Positions 17,424-26,687 of a DNA stretch of 52,942 bases are shown one piece after another. A program made the position numbers and the translations under genes. Numbering within the stretch: the first letter of the stretch is position 1; each line of letters begins with the position of its first letter. The notes beneath the pieces are model-generated. The model ran no database searches and had not been told where the DNA came from. It saw only the letters and a program-made list of their open reading frames with translations. The DNA is taken from NCBI GenBank assembly GCA_000431015.1, contig HF986081.1, positions 79,855 through 132,796 of the forward strand, read 5' to 3'. Origin of the DNA: Alistipes sp. CAG:514. GTDB lineage: Bacteria; Bacteroidota; Bacteroidia; Bacteroidales; UBA932.

Positions 17424-18683
17424 ATGCAAAGAAAAATTCTTTATAATCTTTTTGTTTTTTTGCCCCTGACCTATGCCCTGCTTTTACCCGGATGCAAGGG
17501 AAAGGCTCCGGTTGATGAAGGGGAAGTGGTTGAGGATGTGAAGGATACGCTTCCACCCCTGGGCTTCTGGCCGGACTCGTTGGATCTTTCCGAGGATGTT
17601 GTGAGGAATGGCGAGACATTTACAGGACTGATGAACCGCCTCGGTCTTTCAATGAGCGACGCCTTGAAGGTGGCGCAGGCGTGCGACACGGTCTTTGATG
17701 TCCGTAAGATGCGCGCTGGCAACAAGGTCCAGGCCTATTGCCAGTTCGACACCAGCGGGACAGGAAGCAGCATCGGTCCGTCCCTGAAGTACGTTGTCTA
17801 TGAAAGCAACAAGATCGACCGGGTAATATTCCGGACCACGGAACCGTTTGAGGTCTGGAGATGGTCCAAGCCGGTCGAGAGCACCAGGGAGTATGCTGAC
17901 GTGACCATCAGGACCTCTCTTTGGAATGACATGCTGGCAGCGGGGAGGTCGCCTCAGCTGATAGTGCCGCTTTCCGACATCTATGCCTGGTCTGTGGACT
18001 TTTTCGGTCTGCAGCCCGGTGATCGCTTCCGGGTACTTTACGAGCAGAGAACATGCGATGATGAGATAATAGCCGTTGACACAATCTATTACGCCGAGTT
18101 TATCCGCGACGGAAAACTGATTCCGGCCATCATGTTCGACCAGGGAGACGGCGGGAATCTTTACTGGAATGAGAAAGGGGAGAGTCTCAGGAAGGAGTTT
18201 CTGAAGGCTCCGCTCAAGTTCACCAGGATCAGTTCCGGCTTCTCCTACAACAGGAAGCACCCTGTCACGGGACGTGTCAGACCCCACACGGCGGTGGATT
18301 ATGCGGCTCCGGTCGGCACTCCGGTGATGACGATCGGTGACGGCACGGTGATCAGCGCCGGATGGACGAACGGCGGAGGCAACACCGTCAAGGTCAGACA
18401 CAACTCTGTCTACACCACGAGCTACATGCATCTTTCCCGCTATGGCTCCGGGATCAGATCCGGGGTAAGGGTGCGGCAGGGCGATGTCATCGGCTATGTA
18501 GGATCGACAGGGATGTCAACCGGCCCTCATCTGGATTTCCGTGTCTGGAAGAACGGTTCGCCGGTCAATCCGCTGAAACTGGACTCCCCGCCTTCCGAGC
18601 CTATTAGACCTGAGAATATGCCGGCGCTGGACTCCACCTTCCGTCATTACAGACAACTGATCGATACATTGAGTGAAAGATAA
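17424..18683 (+). CDS. M23 family metallopeptidase lipoprotein (cell-wall endopeptidase)
   Basis: A 419-residue protein with a lipoprotein signal (LLLPGC). Residues about 45-260 are an OapA/LysM-like regulatory region. The C-terminal LytM/M23 domain (about 265-385) has the zinc ligands visible in HTAVDYAAP (H and D) and GPHLDFRV (H), plus SYMHLSRY. It probably cleaves peptidoglycan cross-links in the periplasm. The ATG at 17424 is preferred because the upstream extension would carry a second hydrophobic stretch and overlap the promoter box. It is followed by the MscS gene after 15 bases. Confidence 0.86.
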   Translation: MQRKILYNLFVFLPLTYALLLPGCKGKAPVDEGEVVEDVKDTLPPLGFWPDSLDLSEDVVRNGETFTGLMNRLGLSMSDALKVAQACDTVFDVRKMRAGNKVQAYCQFDTSGTGSSIGPSLKYVVYESNKIDRVIFRTTEPFEVWRWSKPVESTREYADVTIRTSLWNDMLAAGRSPQLIVPLSDIYAWSVDFFGLQPGDRFRVLYEQRTCDDEIIAVDTIYYAEFIRDGKLIPAIMFDQGDGGNLYWNEKGESLRKEFLKAPLKFTRISSGFSYNRKHPVTGRVRPHTAVDYAAPVGTPVMTIGDGTVISAGWTNGGGNTVKVRHNSVYTTSYMHLSRYGSGIRSGVRVRQGDVIGYVGSTGMSTGPHLDFRVWKNGSPVNPLKLDSPPSEPIRPENMPALDSTFRHYRQLIDTLSER

Positions 18684-18698
18684 ACCAAAGAAATAGTT

Positions 18699-21353
18699 AT
18701 GACGATGGGAATATTCAAGAGAATAGTTTTCTCGGTCGCCGCGCTTCTGATGTTATCTGTTCCGTCATGGGCGGTGTTCAATGAGAAGAACCTGACACAG
18801 ACGCTCCAGGTGCTGCGCTATGAGCTTTGCAAGGCCTATCTTGAGATGGAGCGCAACCAGATGACGTTCGAGTCGCAGGATGACAGGCAGCACGAGGAAC
18901 TGGTGCAGCTGATCCAAAGCTGCAATGAGTTGTCGCTGATGCTTTACTCTCAGAAGCAGGACTTTACGTTTGACCTGACCTATGCCTTGCAGCAGGTTAC
19001 CGACCAGTACCATAACTTCACGCAGAGCCGGATGCCGTACGACAACATCATCTCCTATCTTGATGTCGAGATAGACCGTTACGACAGGCTGGTGATGGCG
19101 CTGAAGGTGCTTCCTCCCGAGTTGGTGGAACTCCCTGACAGTCTGGGGCCTTCGTTGCTGGACTCCCTTGCTGCCACGCTCCGGAGCCGGCTCCTGCCGA
19201 ATGATTCCTATTCGCAGACTCACTCGGATGACGCGGCGCATTCCGGACACAGTCATTTCGGCTTGTTCACCAAGGATGACAGTCATGTCCATGACTCTTT
19301 CACTCTTGACAGTCTCTCACAGGTCGCAAGGGACAGCTGCCTGTACTATTCGACAATGCTCTTGAAGATGTTTACGGACATCCGTGACCACATGATAGAG
19401 GACAATGAGTATTACGAGACGACCAACAAGCGCCTCAAGGAAGCCTACGACTATGCCCAGGGACGTTACAAGCAGGTCCAGAAGAAGATATTCATTGAAG
19501 GGCAGGACAATTACTGGACGATCCTGACAAACCTCAAGTCATATTCCCAAAGGGCGGTGAAAGATTTCAATGACAAATATGGCCGGGTGTATTTCACTGA
19601 TGTCAGAAGTGAGTGGCGTGGGCCGATTGTCATCGGTTTCTCTTTCATGGTGCTGATCTACCTTGCCATAGCGACTCTTCTTAGCATGCTGATTGTCAAG
19701 ATGCTGATGCGCCGCGTGAGATTCTTCAGGACGGAATGGTTCCTTAAGAGGGAGGCCGCCATATTCATGCTTGGAGCCGCGATCCTGTTCGTGATAGTCA
19801 TCGGCGTGGCGAGGAATCTCTCATCAGCGTCGCATTTCTTCACGATGGCGTCCGGGCTTCTGATCGAGTTCGCCCTGCTTCTGATAGCGGTGCTTGCGTC
19901 TCTCCTCATACGCCACGGCAGCCAGCAGATCAACTACGGCATGCGGATCTATACCCCTATAATGCTGATGGGACTGCTGGTCATCACGTTCAGGATCATA
20001 TTCATACCCAACAGCCTGATCGCGCTGGTGTTCCCGCCGCTGCTGGTTGTCTTCGGCTTTTGGCAGTGGGCCTCCATCCACCGCAACGGGCCGAGGGTTC
20101 CGAAGAGCGACAACACCTACGCCATAGCCTCGTTTGTGGTCACCGTCATCACATTCGTCATCGCCATCGCCGGCTACAGCCTGCTGGGACTACAGGTCTA
20201 CATCTGGTGGATCTTCCAGCTTACTGTGCTTCAGCTGATTGTGGCGTGCGATGATCTTTTGAGAAAATACCGGCGCAGAAGAGTCGATGTGCTGGTGCGC
20301 GCCTACCGGATCAAGCACCGGAACGATGTGGGAAAGGACAAAGGCTCCTTCATCCTTGTCACGTGGCTGTACGATCTGCTCGAGATGTTCTGCATTCCTC
20401 TTCTGTACCTTCTTTCGATACCATTCTGTCTTTACCTGGCTTCCGAGGTGTTTGACCTCACGGAGATCTGCATGGACATGTTCTTCTACCCGTTCTTTAA
20501 CTACGAGTACCTGCATCTGTCTGTGTCCAAGATAGTTCTGGCGGTTGGTCTGTTCTATGCCTTCAAGTACGTCTGCTATGTCGCGAGAGCGCTTTACAGG
20601 ATTTACAAACTGAGGAAGACATTGAATCAGACCGGATACACGATCATCAGGGAAAGCGACTTGAACCTTACTCTGGCCAACAACGTGATCGGCATTCTGG
20701 TCTGGGGTACCTATTTCATCGTGACGGTCTCCTTGCTTAACATCCCTACGAAGTCCCTGTCGGTGATCACCGCCGGTCTCGCCGCCGGTCTCGGTTTCGC
20801 CATGAAGGACATTCTCAACAACTTCTTCTATGGTGTGCAGCTGATGTCCGGACGGCTTCGGGTAGGGGACTACATTGAGTGTGACGGAGTCCGAGGCAAA
20901 GTCGAGAACATCTCTTACCAAAGCACGCAGATCGAGGCTACCGACGGCAGCGTCATGGCGATACCGAACAGCTCGCTGTTCGCCAAGAACTTCAAGAACC
21001 TGACCCGCAACCACTCCTACGAGTTCCTCGGACTACCTGTCGGTGTCGCCTACGGAACGGATGTCGAGCGAACGAGAAAAGTGATACTCAGGGCCTTGGC
21101 TCCATTGCGCAAGCCTGACAAGTTCGGTCGCCCGGTGATTGACGAGAAGTACGGCGTGCAGGTGGTGCTGGGCGGTTTCGGCGACAGCAGCGTCGATCTG
21201 GTTGTCAAGCAATATGTTCTTGTGGACCAGCGTGTCGGCTACACGGCTGCTGCCAACGAACGGATCTACAACGCCTTGAACGAGGCCGGCATCCAGATAC
21301 CTTTCCCTCAGCGGGACATCAACATCCGCCAGGTTCCCTCTTCAGAGAAATAA
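18699..21353 (+). CDS. Large MscS-family mechanosensitive channel
   Basis: An 884-residue protein with a signal peptide and a long periplasmic, largely helical region (about 25-300) that includes a His/Asp-rich stretch (about 185-205). About ten hydrophobic segments follow between 310 and 690. The MscS pore helix is recognisable at ITAGLAAGLGFAMKDILNNF (about 690-709), and the beta domain starts at GVQLMSGRLRVGDYIE and has MAIPNSSLF. It resembles MscK/MscM-type giant channels and should relieve turgor on hypo-osmotic shock. It is encoded between the cell-wall peptidase gene and purN. Confidence 0.88.
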   Translation: MTMGIFKRIVFSVAALLMLSVPSWAVFNEKNLTQTLQVLRYELCKAYLEMERNQMTFESQDDRQHEELVQLIQSCNELSLMLYSQKQDFTFDLTYALQQVTDQYHNFTQSRMPYDNIISYLDVEIDRYDRLVMALKVLPPELVELPDSLGPSLLDSLAATLRSRLLPNDSYSQTHSDDAAHSGHSHFGLFTKDDSHVHDSFTLDSLSQVARDSCLYYSTMLLKMFTDIRDHMIEDNEYYETTNKRLKEAYDYAQGRYKQVQKKIFIEGQDNYWTILTNLKSYSQRAVKDFNDKYGRVYFTDVRSEWRGPIVIGFSFMVLIYLAIATLLSMLIVKMLMRRVRFFRTEWFLKREAAIFMLGAAILFVIVIGVARNLSSASHFFTMASGLLIEFALLLIAVLASLLIRHGSQQINYGMRIYTPIMLMGLLVITFRIIFIPNSLIALVFPPLLVVFGFWQWASIHRNGPRVPKSDNTYAIASFVVTVITFVIAIAGYSLLGLQVYIWWIFQLTVLQLIVACDDLLRKYRRRRVDVLVRAYRIKHRNDVGKDKGSFILVTWLYDLLEMFCIPLLYLLSIPFCLYLASEVFDLTEICMDMFFYPFFNYEYLHLSVSKIVLAVGLFYAFKYVCYVARALYRIYKLRKTLNQTGYTIIRESDLNLTLANNVIGILVWGTYFIVTVSLLNIPTKSLSVITAGLAAGLGFAMKDILNNFFYGVQLMSGRLRVGDYIECDGVRGKVENISYQSTQIEATDGSVMAIPNSSLFAKNFKNLTRNHSYEFLGLPVGVAYGTDVERTRKVILRALAPLRKPDKFGRPVIDEKYGVQVVLGGFGDSSVDLVVKQYVLVDQRVGYTAAANERIYNALNEAGIQIPFPQRDINIRQVPSSEK

Positions 21354-21365
21354 TTGATTAAGAAT

Positions 21366-21944
21366 ATGATAGAGTTGGCTGTTTTCGTGTCCGGCGGCGG
21401 CACAAATTGTGAGAACATCATTAGGTACTTCAGCGGTTCCGACAGGGTGCATGTGGCTCTTGTCATTGCCAACAAGCCGGGAATCCCGGCGCTGGAAAAG
21501 GCGGAGAGGCTCGGCGTGTCTACAAGGGTGCTTCCGAAGGCGGATCTGAACCGTGAGGAGGTGCTTCTGCCGCTGATGAGGGAATATTCAATCGACTTCA
21601 TCGTCCTTGCCGGCTTCCTGCTGGTCATTCCTGATTTTCTGATCCGTGAATATGACCACAGGATGATAAACCTTCATCCCGCCCTTCTGCCAAAGTTCGG
21701 CGGCATGGGGATGTACGGCCATCATGTCCACGAGGCGGTCAAGGCTTCCGGCGAGGCGGAGACCGGAATGACTGTCCATTGGGTCAGCGGCAAGGTGGAC
21801 GGCGGTGAGATCATCGCACAGTTCCGCACACCGATCTCTCCGGATGACACTCCGGACGACATCGCCGCCAAGGAACACGTCCTTGAGATGGAGCATTTCC
21901 CGCAGGTCATCGAGAAAGTGCTGGCCACCGTCTTCCCCCTGTAG
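21366..21944 (+). CDS. purN: Phosphoribosylglycinamide formyltransferase
   Basis: The ATG at 21366 gives 192 residues, the normal length for PurN; a TTG four codons earlier is less likely. The GAR-binding loop VSGGGTNCENII is at the N-terminus. The catalytic Asn-His pair is in INLHPALLPKFGG, and the Asp loop is TGMTVHWVSGKVDGGEII. It transfers the formyl group of 10-formyl-THF to GAR in purine synthesis. It starts 12 bases after the mscS-like gene and ends at a hairpin shared with convergent nadE. Confidence 0.93.
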   Translation: MIELAVFVSGGGTNCENIIRYFSGSDRVHVALVIANKPGIPALEKAERLGVSTRVLPKADLNREEVLLPLMREYSIDFIVLAGFLLVIPDFLIREYDHRMINLHPALLPKFGGMGMYGHHVHEAVKASGEAETGMTVHWVSGKVDGGEIIAQFRTPISPDDTPDDIAAKEHVLEMEHFPQVIEKVLATVFPL

Positions 21945-21972
21945 GCTGACTGTCAGGGACCATTAAACACAA

Positions 21973-22012
21973 ACGTGCCTGCCGGATGCTTTTTCCGCAT
22001 TGGCAGGCACGT
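21973..22012. terminator. Hairpin between convergent purN and nadE
   Basis: A perfect 11-bp inverted repeat (ACGTGCCTGCC at 21973-21983 and GGCAGGCACGT at 22002-22012) with an inner ATGC/GCAT pairing. It lies in the 83-base convergent gap and could end transcription from both sides. No strong T tract follows on either strand. Confidence 0.65.
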
Positions 22013-22027
22013 GACCATTGAGTTGGA

Positions 22028-24124
22028 CTAGACCGTGATCCTTTCCAGCTCGGAGATCCAAAGGTTCACCTGCGCGTCGGACGGCATCCGCCAGTCTCCA
22101 CGAGGAGAGAAGCTCACAAGGCTGATCTTCGGCCCGTCAGGCATGCATGAACGCTTGAACTGCTGGCTGAAGAACCTCCAGTAGAACTTCTTGAGCCACA
22201 ACAGGATCGTTGCCTTGTCGAAAATGATGTCCGGATGGTTGTCCCCGGCGTTTTTCTCGACGTTTCCGTTCTCAGCCCCTCCGAATGCCCTGCAGGCCAG
22301 ATAGAATATCTTGGACGGGGAGTAGCCGTAGCGGATGAAGTTGTAGATGAAGAAGTCGTGAAGCACGTAAGGACCGATCAGATCCTCCGTTTTCTGCCTG
22401 ATCTGTCCGGTCTCGTCAGCCGGCATGAGTTCAGGACTGATCGGAGTGTCGGCGATGTCGATCAGGATCTCGGAGGCACTACGGCCTGCATTGCCTGGCT
22501 TGTCCATGAACACATTGGTCGCCGCCCAGCGGACAAGGTACTTGATCAATGTCTTAGGTACCGAGGCGTTCACAGAGTACATCGACATGTGGTCGCCGTT
22601 GTAGGTGCACCACCCGAGAGCCAGCTCGGAAAGGTCTCCCGTGCCGACCACGATGCCGTTCTCCTGATTGGCGGTGTCCATAAGGATCTGTGTCCTTTCC
22701 CTGGCCTGCGCGTTCTCGTAGGTGGAGTCCATCACTTCCGGATCGTGTCCGATGTCCTTGAAATGCTGCTCCACGGCGGCCACGACGGAGATCTCCCGGC
22801 TGGTCACGCCAAGAACCTCCATCAGATCCACGGCGTTGGATCTTGTGCGGCTGGTTGTGCCAAGGCCGGGCATGGTGATGCCGATGATGTTCTTTCTCGG
22901 GATTCCAAGCTTGTCGAACGCCATGACGGTCACCAGAAGAGCCAGGGTGCTGTCGAGTCCCCCGGATATTCCCAGAATCGCTTTCCTGCAGTTGATGTGT
23001 TCCAGGCGCGAGATAAGCCCGGTCGTCTGGATCTGGAGAATCTCCTTGGATCTCTCGGCGATCTCGGCGGGATCTCCCTCAGGGAGGAACGGATGAGGCT
23101 CCACGTAGCGGTAGAATTTCTTGGTGAAGTCTGTCGGCGCCGCCGGACCAAGGTCGAAGCATGAATATAATCCTGAATATTCACACGCCGATGTCCCGTC
23201 AGGTGTCATTCCTCTGAAGGAATTCTTCTTCTGTCTGAGGACGTTGAGCTTTTCGATGTCCAGATCGGCGAAGATCATCGTATCGTGAAGCTGGAATCTT
23301 TCGTTCTCCGAGAGGATGTGTCCGTTCTCGCAGATGATCGACGAGCCTCCGTAGACCGTGTCCATCGATGATTCACCATAGCCGGCGGAACAATAGATGT
23401 AGCCTGACACCGTGCGTCCGGACTGGTTGGAGATCAGCTCCTTACGCTGCTGATGCTTGGTCATCACCTCGTTGGATGCAGAGATGTTGACAATCACCTG
23501 CGCGCCGGAAGGTGCGAGGAATGAGGACGGTGGGATAGGAGTCCAGAAATCCTCGCAGATCTCGATTCCGAACGTGGCCGGCCCGACAGTGAACAGGAGG
23601 TTTGGTGAGATGTTGCATCTCTGCCCGCAGTATTTGATGATCGAGTCGAAACCGTCTCTGCAGTAAGCCTTGCCGTCATCGATGAACCTTCCCGTGGCCG
23701 AGTTGTCCGGGCCGAGGAAATCCGATCCGGAGGCGAACCAGCGTCCCTCGTCGAACTCGGCATAGGTCGGAAGGTAGATCTTAGGCACTATTCCCTTGAT
23801 CCCTCCGTTCCTCAGCACGATGGCGCAGTTGTAGAGCCTTCCTCGGAAACGCACAGGTGCGCCGACCACAACAGTGATGTGCTTGCCTCTTGTGAAGCCC
23901 ACGATCTTGCCGACGGCCTCTTCAGATTTGGTCAGCAGAAGATTCTGTCCGAAAAGGTCAAGGCAGGTGTAACCCGTAATGGAAAGCTCGGGGAACACGA
24001 CCAGTGACGCCTCTTCCTTTTCCGCCTCGGCTGTCAGCCGGCAGATCGACTCGGCATTATACTCAACATCCGCGACCTTCACTCTTGGCACGGCCGCGGC
24101 GACTCTGAAAAGTCCTAAATCCAT
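22028..24124 (-). CDS. nadE: Glutamine-dependent NAD+ synthetase
   Basis: The ATG at 24124 gives 698 residues (a TTG three codons upstream is unlikely). The N-terminal nitrilase-type glutaminase has E46 (FPELSITGY), K115 (VPKIYLPTY) and C190 (GIEICEDFW). The C-terminal synthetase has the PP-loop SGGLDSTLALL (about 393) and GTGDLSELALGW. It makes NAD+ from nicotinic acid adenine dinucleotide, ATP and glutamine. It is the last gene of the mtaD-punA-small-membrane-protein run, 11 bases after the small ORF. Confidence 0.95.
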   Translation of the reverse strand: MDLGLFRVAAAVPRVKVADVEYNAESICRLTAEAEKEEASLVVFPELSITGYTCLDLFGQNLLLTKSEEAVGKIVGFTRGKHITVVVGAPVRFRGRLYNCAIVLRNGGIKGIVPKIYLPTYAEFDEGRWFASGSDFLGPDNSATGRFIDDGKAYCRDGFDSIIKYCGQRCNISPNLLFTVGPATFGIEICEDFWTPIPPSSFLAPSGAQVIVNISASNEVMTKHQQRKELISNQSGRTVSGYIYCSAGYGESSMDTVYGGSSIICENGHILSENERFQLHDTMIFADLDIEKLNVLRQKKNSFRGMTPDGTSACEYSGLYSCFDLGPAAPTDFTKKFYRYVEPHPFLPEGDPAEIAERSKEILQIQTTGLISRLEHINCRKAILGISGGLDSTLALLVTVMAFDKLGIPRKNIIGITMPGLGTTSRTRSNAVDLMEVLGVTSREISVVAAVEQHFKDIGHDPEVMDSTYENAQARERTQILMDTANQENGIVVGTGDLSELALGWCTYNGDHMSMYSVNASVPKTLIKYLVRWAATNVFMDKPGNAGRSASEILIDIADTPISPELMPADETGQIRQKTEDLIGPYVLHDFFIYNFIRYGYSPSKIFYLACRAFGGAENGNVEKNAGDNHPDIIFDKATILLWLKKFYWRFFSQQFKRSCMPDGPKISLVSFSPRGDWRMPSDAQVNLWISELERITV

Positions 24125-24135
24125 GTTATTCAATA

Positions 24136-24354
24136 TTATGCGTTATCAGGATCATTCCCGTTGTCGATGTTCTCACGTTCGCGGCGACGCTTCTCGTTCA
24201 CGCAGGTGGCTATCCCGCGGTATAGGAAGTACACGCCGATCAGCAGGATGCAGACAATCTTCCACGAAAGGGGAGTGCCTCCGATGAGCAGAGCGCTTCC
24301 GAAGCCGATGATGAACACGGCGAAAACAAAGTAAAGAATGAAAATGTATCTCAT
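24136..24354 (-). CDS. Small two-helix membrane protein, unknown function
   Basis: The ATG at 24354 gives 72 residues; a longer frame to 24414 would overlap the phosphorylase gene and adds no plausible N-terminus. Two hydrophobic helices (about 3-25 and 31-48) are followed by a charged tail rich in Arg/Glu and then Asp/Asn. It lies between punA (23-base gap) and nadE (11-base gap), so it is expressed with them. No family recognised. Confidence 0.7.
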   Translation of the reverse strand: MRYIFILYFVFAVFIIGFGSALLIGGTPLSWKIVCILLIGVYFLYRGIATCVNEKRRRERENIDNGNDPDNA

Positions 24355-24377
24355 TATCAATGAATATGTCAGGACTC

Positions 24378-25205
24378 TTACAACGATTCGATCATTCTGG
24401 TGAACAGCGCGCACATCCTGTCCGCCGCCGCGTCCGCGGCCTTCACTACATCGTCTCCGTCGTTCACATAGTCAGGAGCGTAGTCGTCGTGCGCCTCGTT
24501 TGTGATCACCGACACCCCGAACACCGGAATGTCCGAATGCCTTGCCACGATGACTTCCGGAACCGTGGACATGCCGGTAGCGTCAGCTCCGATGGTGCGG
24601 ATGTACTTGTACTCGGCTGGAGTCTCGTAGGTAGGACCGGTTCCTCCGTAGTAGACACCCTTGTGGAGCTTGATGCCCATCTGTCCGGCGATCTCCTCGG
24701 CTTTTGCGATGAGTCTCAGGTCGTAAGGTCTGGTCATGTCAGGGAATCTTGGCCCGAAATCCTCCATGTTCGGCCCGATCAGCGGATTAGGCAGCTGGTT
24801 GATGTGGTCGGTGATGATCATCAGGTCACCCACTTTGAAGTTGTAGTTGACTCCTCCGGCGGCGTTGGACACGAACAGGTACTTGATGCCGATGACCTTC
24901 ATCACACGGATAGGAAGCGTGACAAGTTCCATCGGGTAGCCCTCGTAGTAGTGTATGCGCCCTTGCATGGCGATCACGGTCTTGCCTCCGAGCTTGCCGA
25001 CGATGAAATTGCCTTTGTGGCCTATCGCCGTGGAGATCGGGAATCCCGGGATTGTCTTGTAAGGTATTGTAAGCGGTTCTGCAATGCTGTCCGCAAGTTT
25101 TCCTAAGCCGCTGCCAAGCACTATGCCGATCTCCGGTCTGAGATCGCCAAGCTGCTGTCTGAGATATTCAGCGGCTCCGTAGATTCTTTCTGCTCTTGGA
25201 TCCAT
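24378..25205 (-). CDS. punA: Purine-nucleoside phosphorylase
   Basis: A 275-residue trimeric-type PNP. Motifs are GSGLG (32-36, phosphate), the FVSNAAGGVN strand, GPTYETPAE with the purine-contacting Glu, MSTVPEVIVARH and SVITNEAHDD. It releases the base and ribose-1-phosphate from purine nucleosides. The upstream gene encodes an MtaD-type nucleoside deaminase. Together they could take deaminated MTA/SAH or adenosine-like nucleosides to hypoxanthine; this is inference from the neighbours. Confidence 0.93.
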   Translation of the reverse strand: MDPRAERIYGAAEYLRQQLGDLRPEIGIVLGSGLGKLADSIAEPLTIPYKTIPGFPISTAIGHKGNFIVGKLGGKTVIAMQGRIHYYEGYPMELVTLPIRVMKVIGIKYLFVSNAAGGVNYNFKVGDLMIITDHINQLPNPLIGPNMEDFGPRFPDMTRPYDLRLIAKAEEIAGQMGIKLHKGVYYGGTGPTYETPAEYKYIRTIGADATGMSTVPEVIVARHSDIPVFGVSVITNEAHDDYAPDYVNDGDDVVKAADAAADRMCALFTRMIESL

Positions 25206-25248
25206 ATTGTTAAATTTTTACGCCTCCGGCTTTCCCGGCGGGCTTTGG

Positions 25249-26526
25249 TTATTGTTTGTAGTCTATTTCGTCAAGGACACCGCGCGCTCCCTTCAGGATG
25301 GCCTTCTCATCCGGCACCATCCGGTCGCGCATCAAGAATTTTCCTCCTGCTATCAAGGAGCTTACGCAGTCGCTGTGGGCTGAGTAGATGAAGTTGGCGA
25401 GAAACGGACCGGGGGACAGGAAGAAGGTGTTGTCTGTGTCTACGATCTGGATGTCAGCCTCGTAGCCTTCCTTGATGGTTCCGGTCTTCAGTCCAAGTGC
25501 CTTCGCGCCGTTGACAGTGGCCATCTCCATAAGCGTCTTCAGCGGGAGCGCAGAAGGATCCTTCCTCCAGGCTTTCTGGAACAGGGCCGTGGTCTTCATC
25601 GCCTCCAGCATGTCCAGGTTGTTGGACGAGGCGCATCCGTCGGTTCCAAGGCAGACATTCGCCCCTGCCTCGGTCAATTCCTTCCACTTGAACTTGTAGC
25701 CGGACGACAGTTTTGTGTTCGAATTGATGTTGTGCACACAGTTCACGTGGTGCCTTCCAAGCAGCTCTATGTCATGTTCGGAAAGCCAGAGCGTGTGCGC
25801 CGCGATGACATCCGGGCCGAGGACACCGAGTGCGTCAAGGTACTCGACAGGGGAGAGTCCTCCGTGGGCAGCCTTGCATTCAAGATCCTCCCGTTCCGAT
25901 TCGGCCACGTGGATGTGGATCTTCAGGTTGTGTCTGCGGGCAAATTCCGTGGCCCAAAGGATAAGTTCCTCGCTGACGGAGTAGATGGCGTGGATGCCGA
26001 TGGTGAAGATGGAACGCGCGTCCCAATCCGGCACGGTCTCGTACATTTCCAGACACTGTTCCTTCTCTCTCTGAGCCTCCTCCTTGTCGTTATGGTTTAG
26101 GAACAGGTATGACACGGCGCTTCTTATTCCCATCTCCGCCGCCGCGATCCTTGCCGTAGGGGAGAACCAGTAATGGTCGTTGCAAGTGGTGGTGCCGGTC
26201 TTGATCATCTCAAGCGCGGCCACTTTCGTGCCCCAGTAGATGAACGGCGCGTCGAGCTTGGACTCGATGGCCCAGATGTGTCCGAGCCAGTCCTGCAGGA
26301 CCATGTCCTCGCCCACACCCCTCATAAGGGACATGGCGGCATGGGTGTGCATGTTGATGAATCCCGGAACGGCCACCTTTCCGGTACAGTCCATGGCCTC
26401 GACTCCTGACGCCGGTTCCGGGAGGCCGTCAGAATGCGGTCTGATGGTTGCGATCAGGCCGTCAGCTATCGTGATGTCGACCTGTCGGTCGTCCAAAGTT
26501 ATATTCTTGAGTAGAATATCATCCAT
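25249..26526 (-). CDS. mtaD: Amidohydrolase, probable 5-methylthioadenosine/S-adenosylhomocysteine deaminase
   Basis: A 425-residue metal-dependent amidohydrolase of the MtaD/SsnA/TrzN group. Metal ligands are seen in NMHTHAAM (H60, H62), the His of HIHVAESE, the His of IAAHTLWLS and the Asp of LGTDGCASSNN. The product of MtaD is methylthioinosine or S-inosylhomocysteine. The gene is first in a minus-strand run with a purine nucleoside phosphorylase, which fits nucleoside salvage. Substrate assignment from sequence alone is moderate; guanine or chlorohydrolase-type relatives share these motifs. Confidence 0.82.
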   Translation of the reverse strand: MDDILLKNITLDDRQVDITIADGLIATIRPHSDGLPEPASGVEAMDCTGKVAVPGFINMHTHAAMSLMRGVGEDMVLQDWLGHIWAIESKLDAPFIYWGTKVAALEMIKTGTTTCNDHYWFSPTARIAAAEMGIRSAVSYLFLNHNDKEEAQREKEQCLEMYETVPDWDARSIFTIGIHAIYSVSEELILWATEFARRHNLKIHIHVAESEREDLECKAAHGGLSPVEYLDALGVLGPDVIAAHTLWLSEHDIELLGRHHVNCVHNINSNTKLSSGYKFKWKELTEAGANVCLGTDGCASSNNLDMLEAMKTTALFQKAWRKDPSALPLKTLMEMATVNGAKALGLKTGTIKEGYEADIQIVDTDNTFFLSPGPFLANFIYSAHSDCVSSLIAGGKFLMRDRMVPDEKAILKGARGVLDEIDYKQ

Positions 26527-26569
26527 AATCTGAAACTATGTGAATAGTTAATAAATTCCCTAAATTTTT

Positions 26570-26577
26570 CAAATATA
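26570..26577 (-). promoter_or_regulatory. Candidate -7 box for mtaD-punA-nadE
   Basis: TATATTTG on the minus strand, 43 bases before the mtaD ATG, in a very AT-rich gap. No TTTG at -33. Confidence 0.42.
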
Positions 26578-26622
26578 ATAAAAATCCGTAAATATTGATG
26601 AAAAGTATTCCTTCGTAATCCT

Positions 26623-26659
26623 AAAAAAAAGAACGGCGGGAATCATCTTCCAGCCGTTC
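26623..26659 (-). terminator. Intrinsic terminator of the 3-keto-sugar operon
   Basis: On the minus strand GAACGGC and GCCGTTC (26653-26659 and 26631-26637) form a 7-bp stem, followed by a run of eight T (26623-26630). It starts 29 bases after the stop of the gene at 26688. Confidence 0.85.
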
Positions 26660-26687
26660 GATCCGATGTGCTTATGTAAATGTTCGG

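Noticed and set aside
24360..25106. Long plus-strand frame antisense to punA
   Set aside because: Shadow frame caused by GC-rich codon usage; composition rich in Arg, His and Val and the minus strand encodes a clear phosphorylase.
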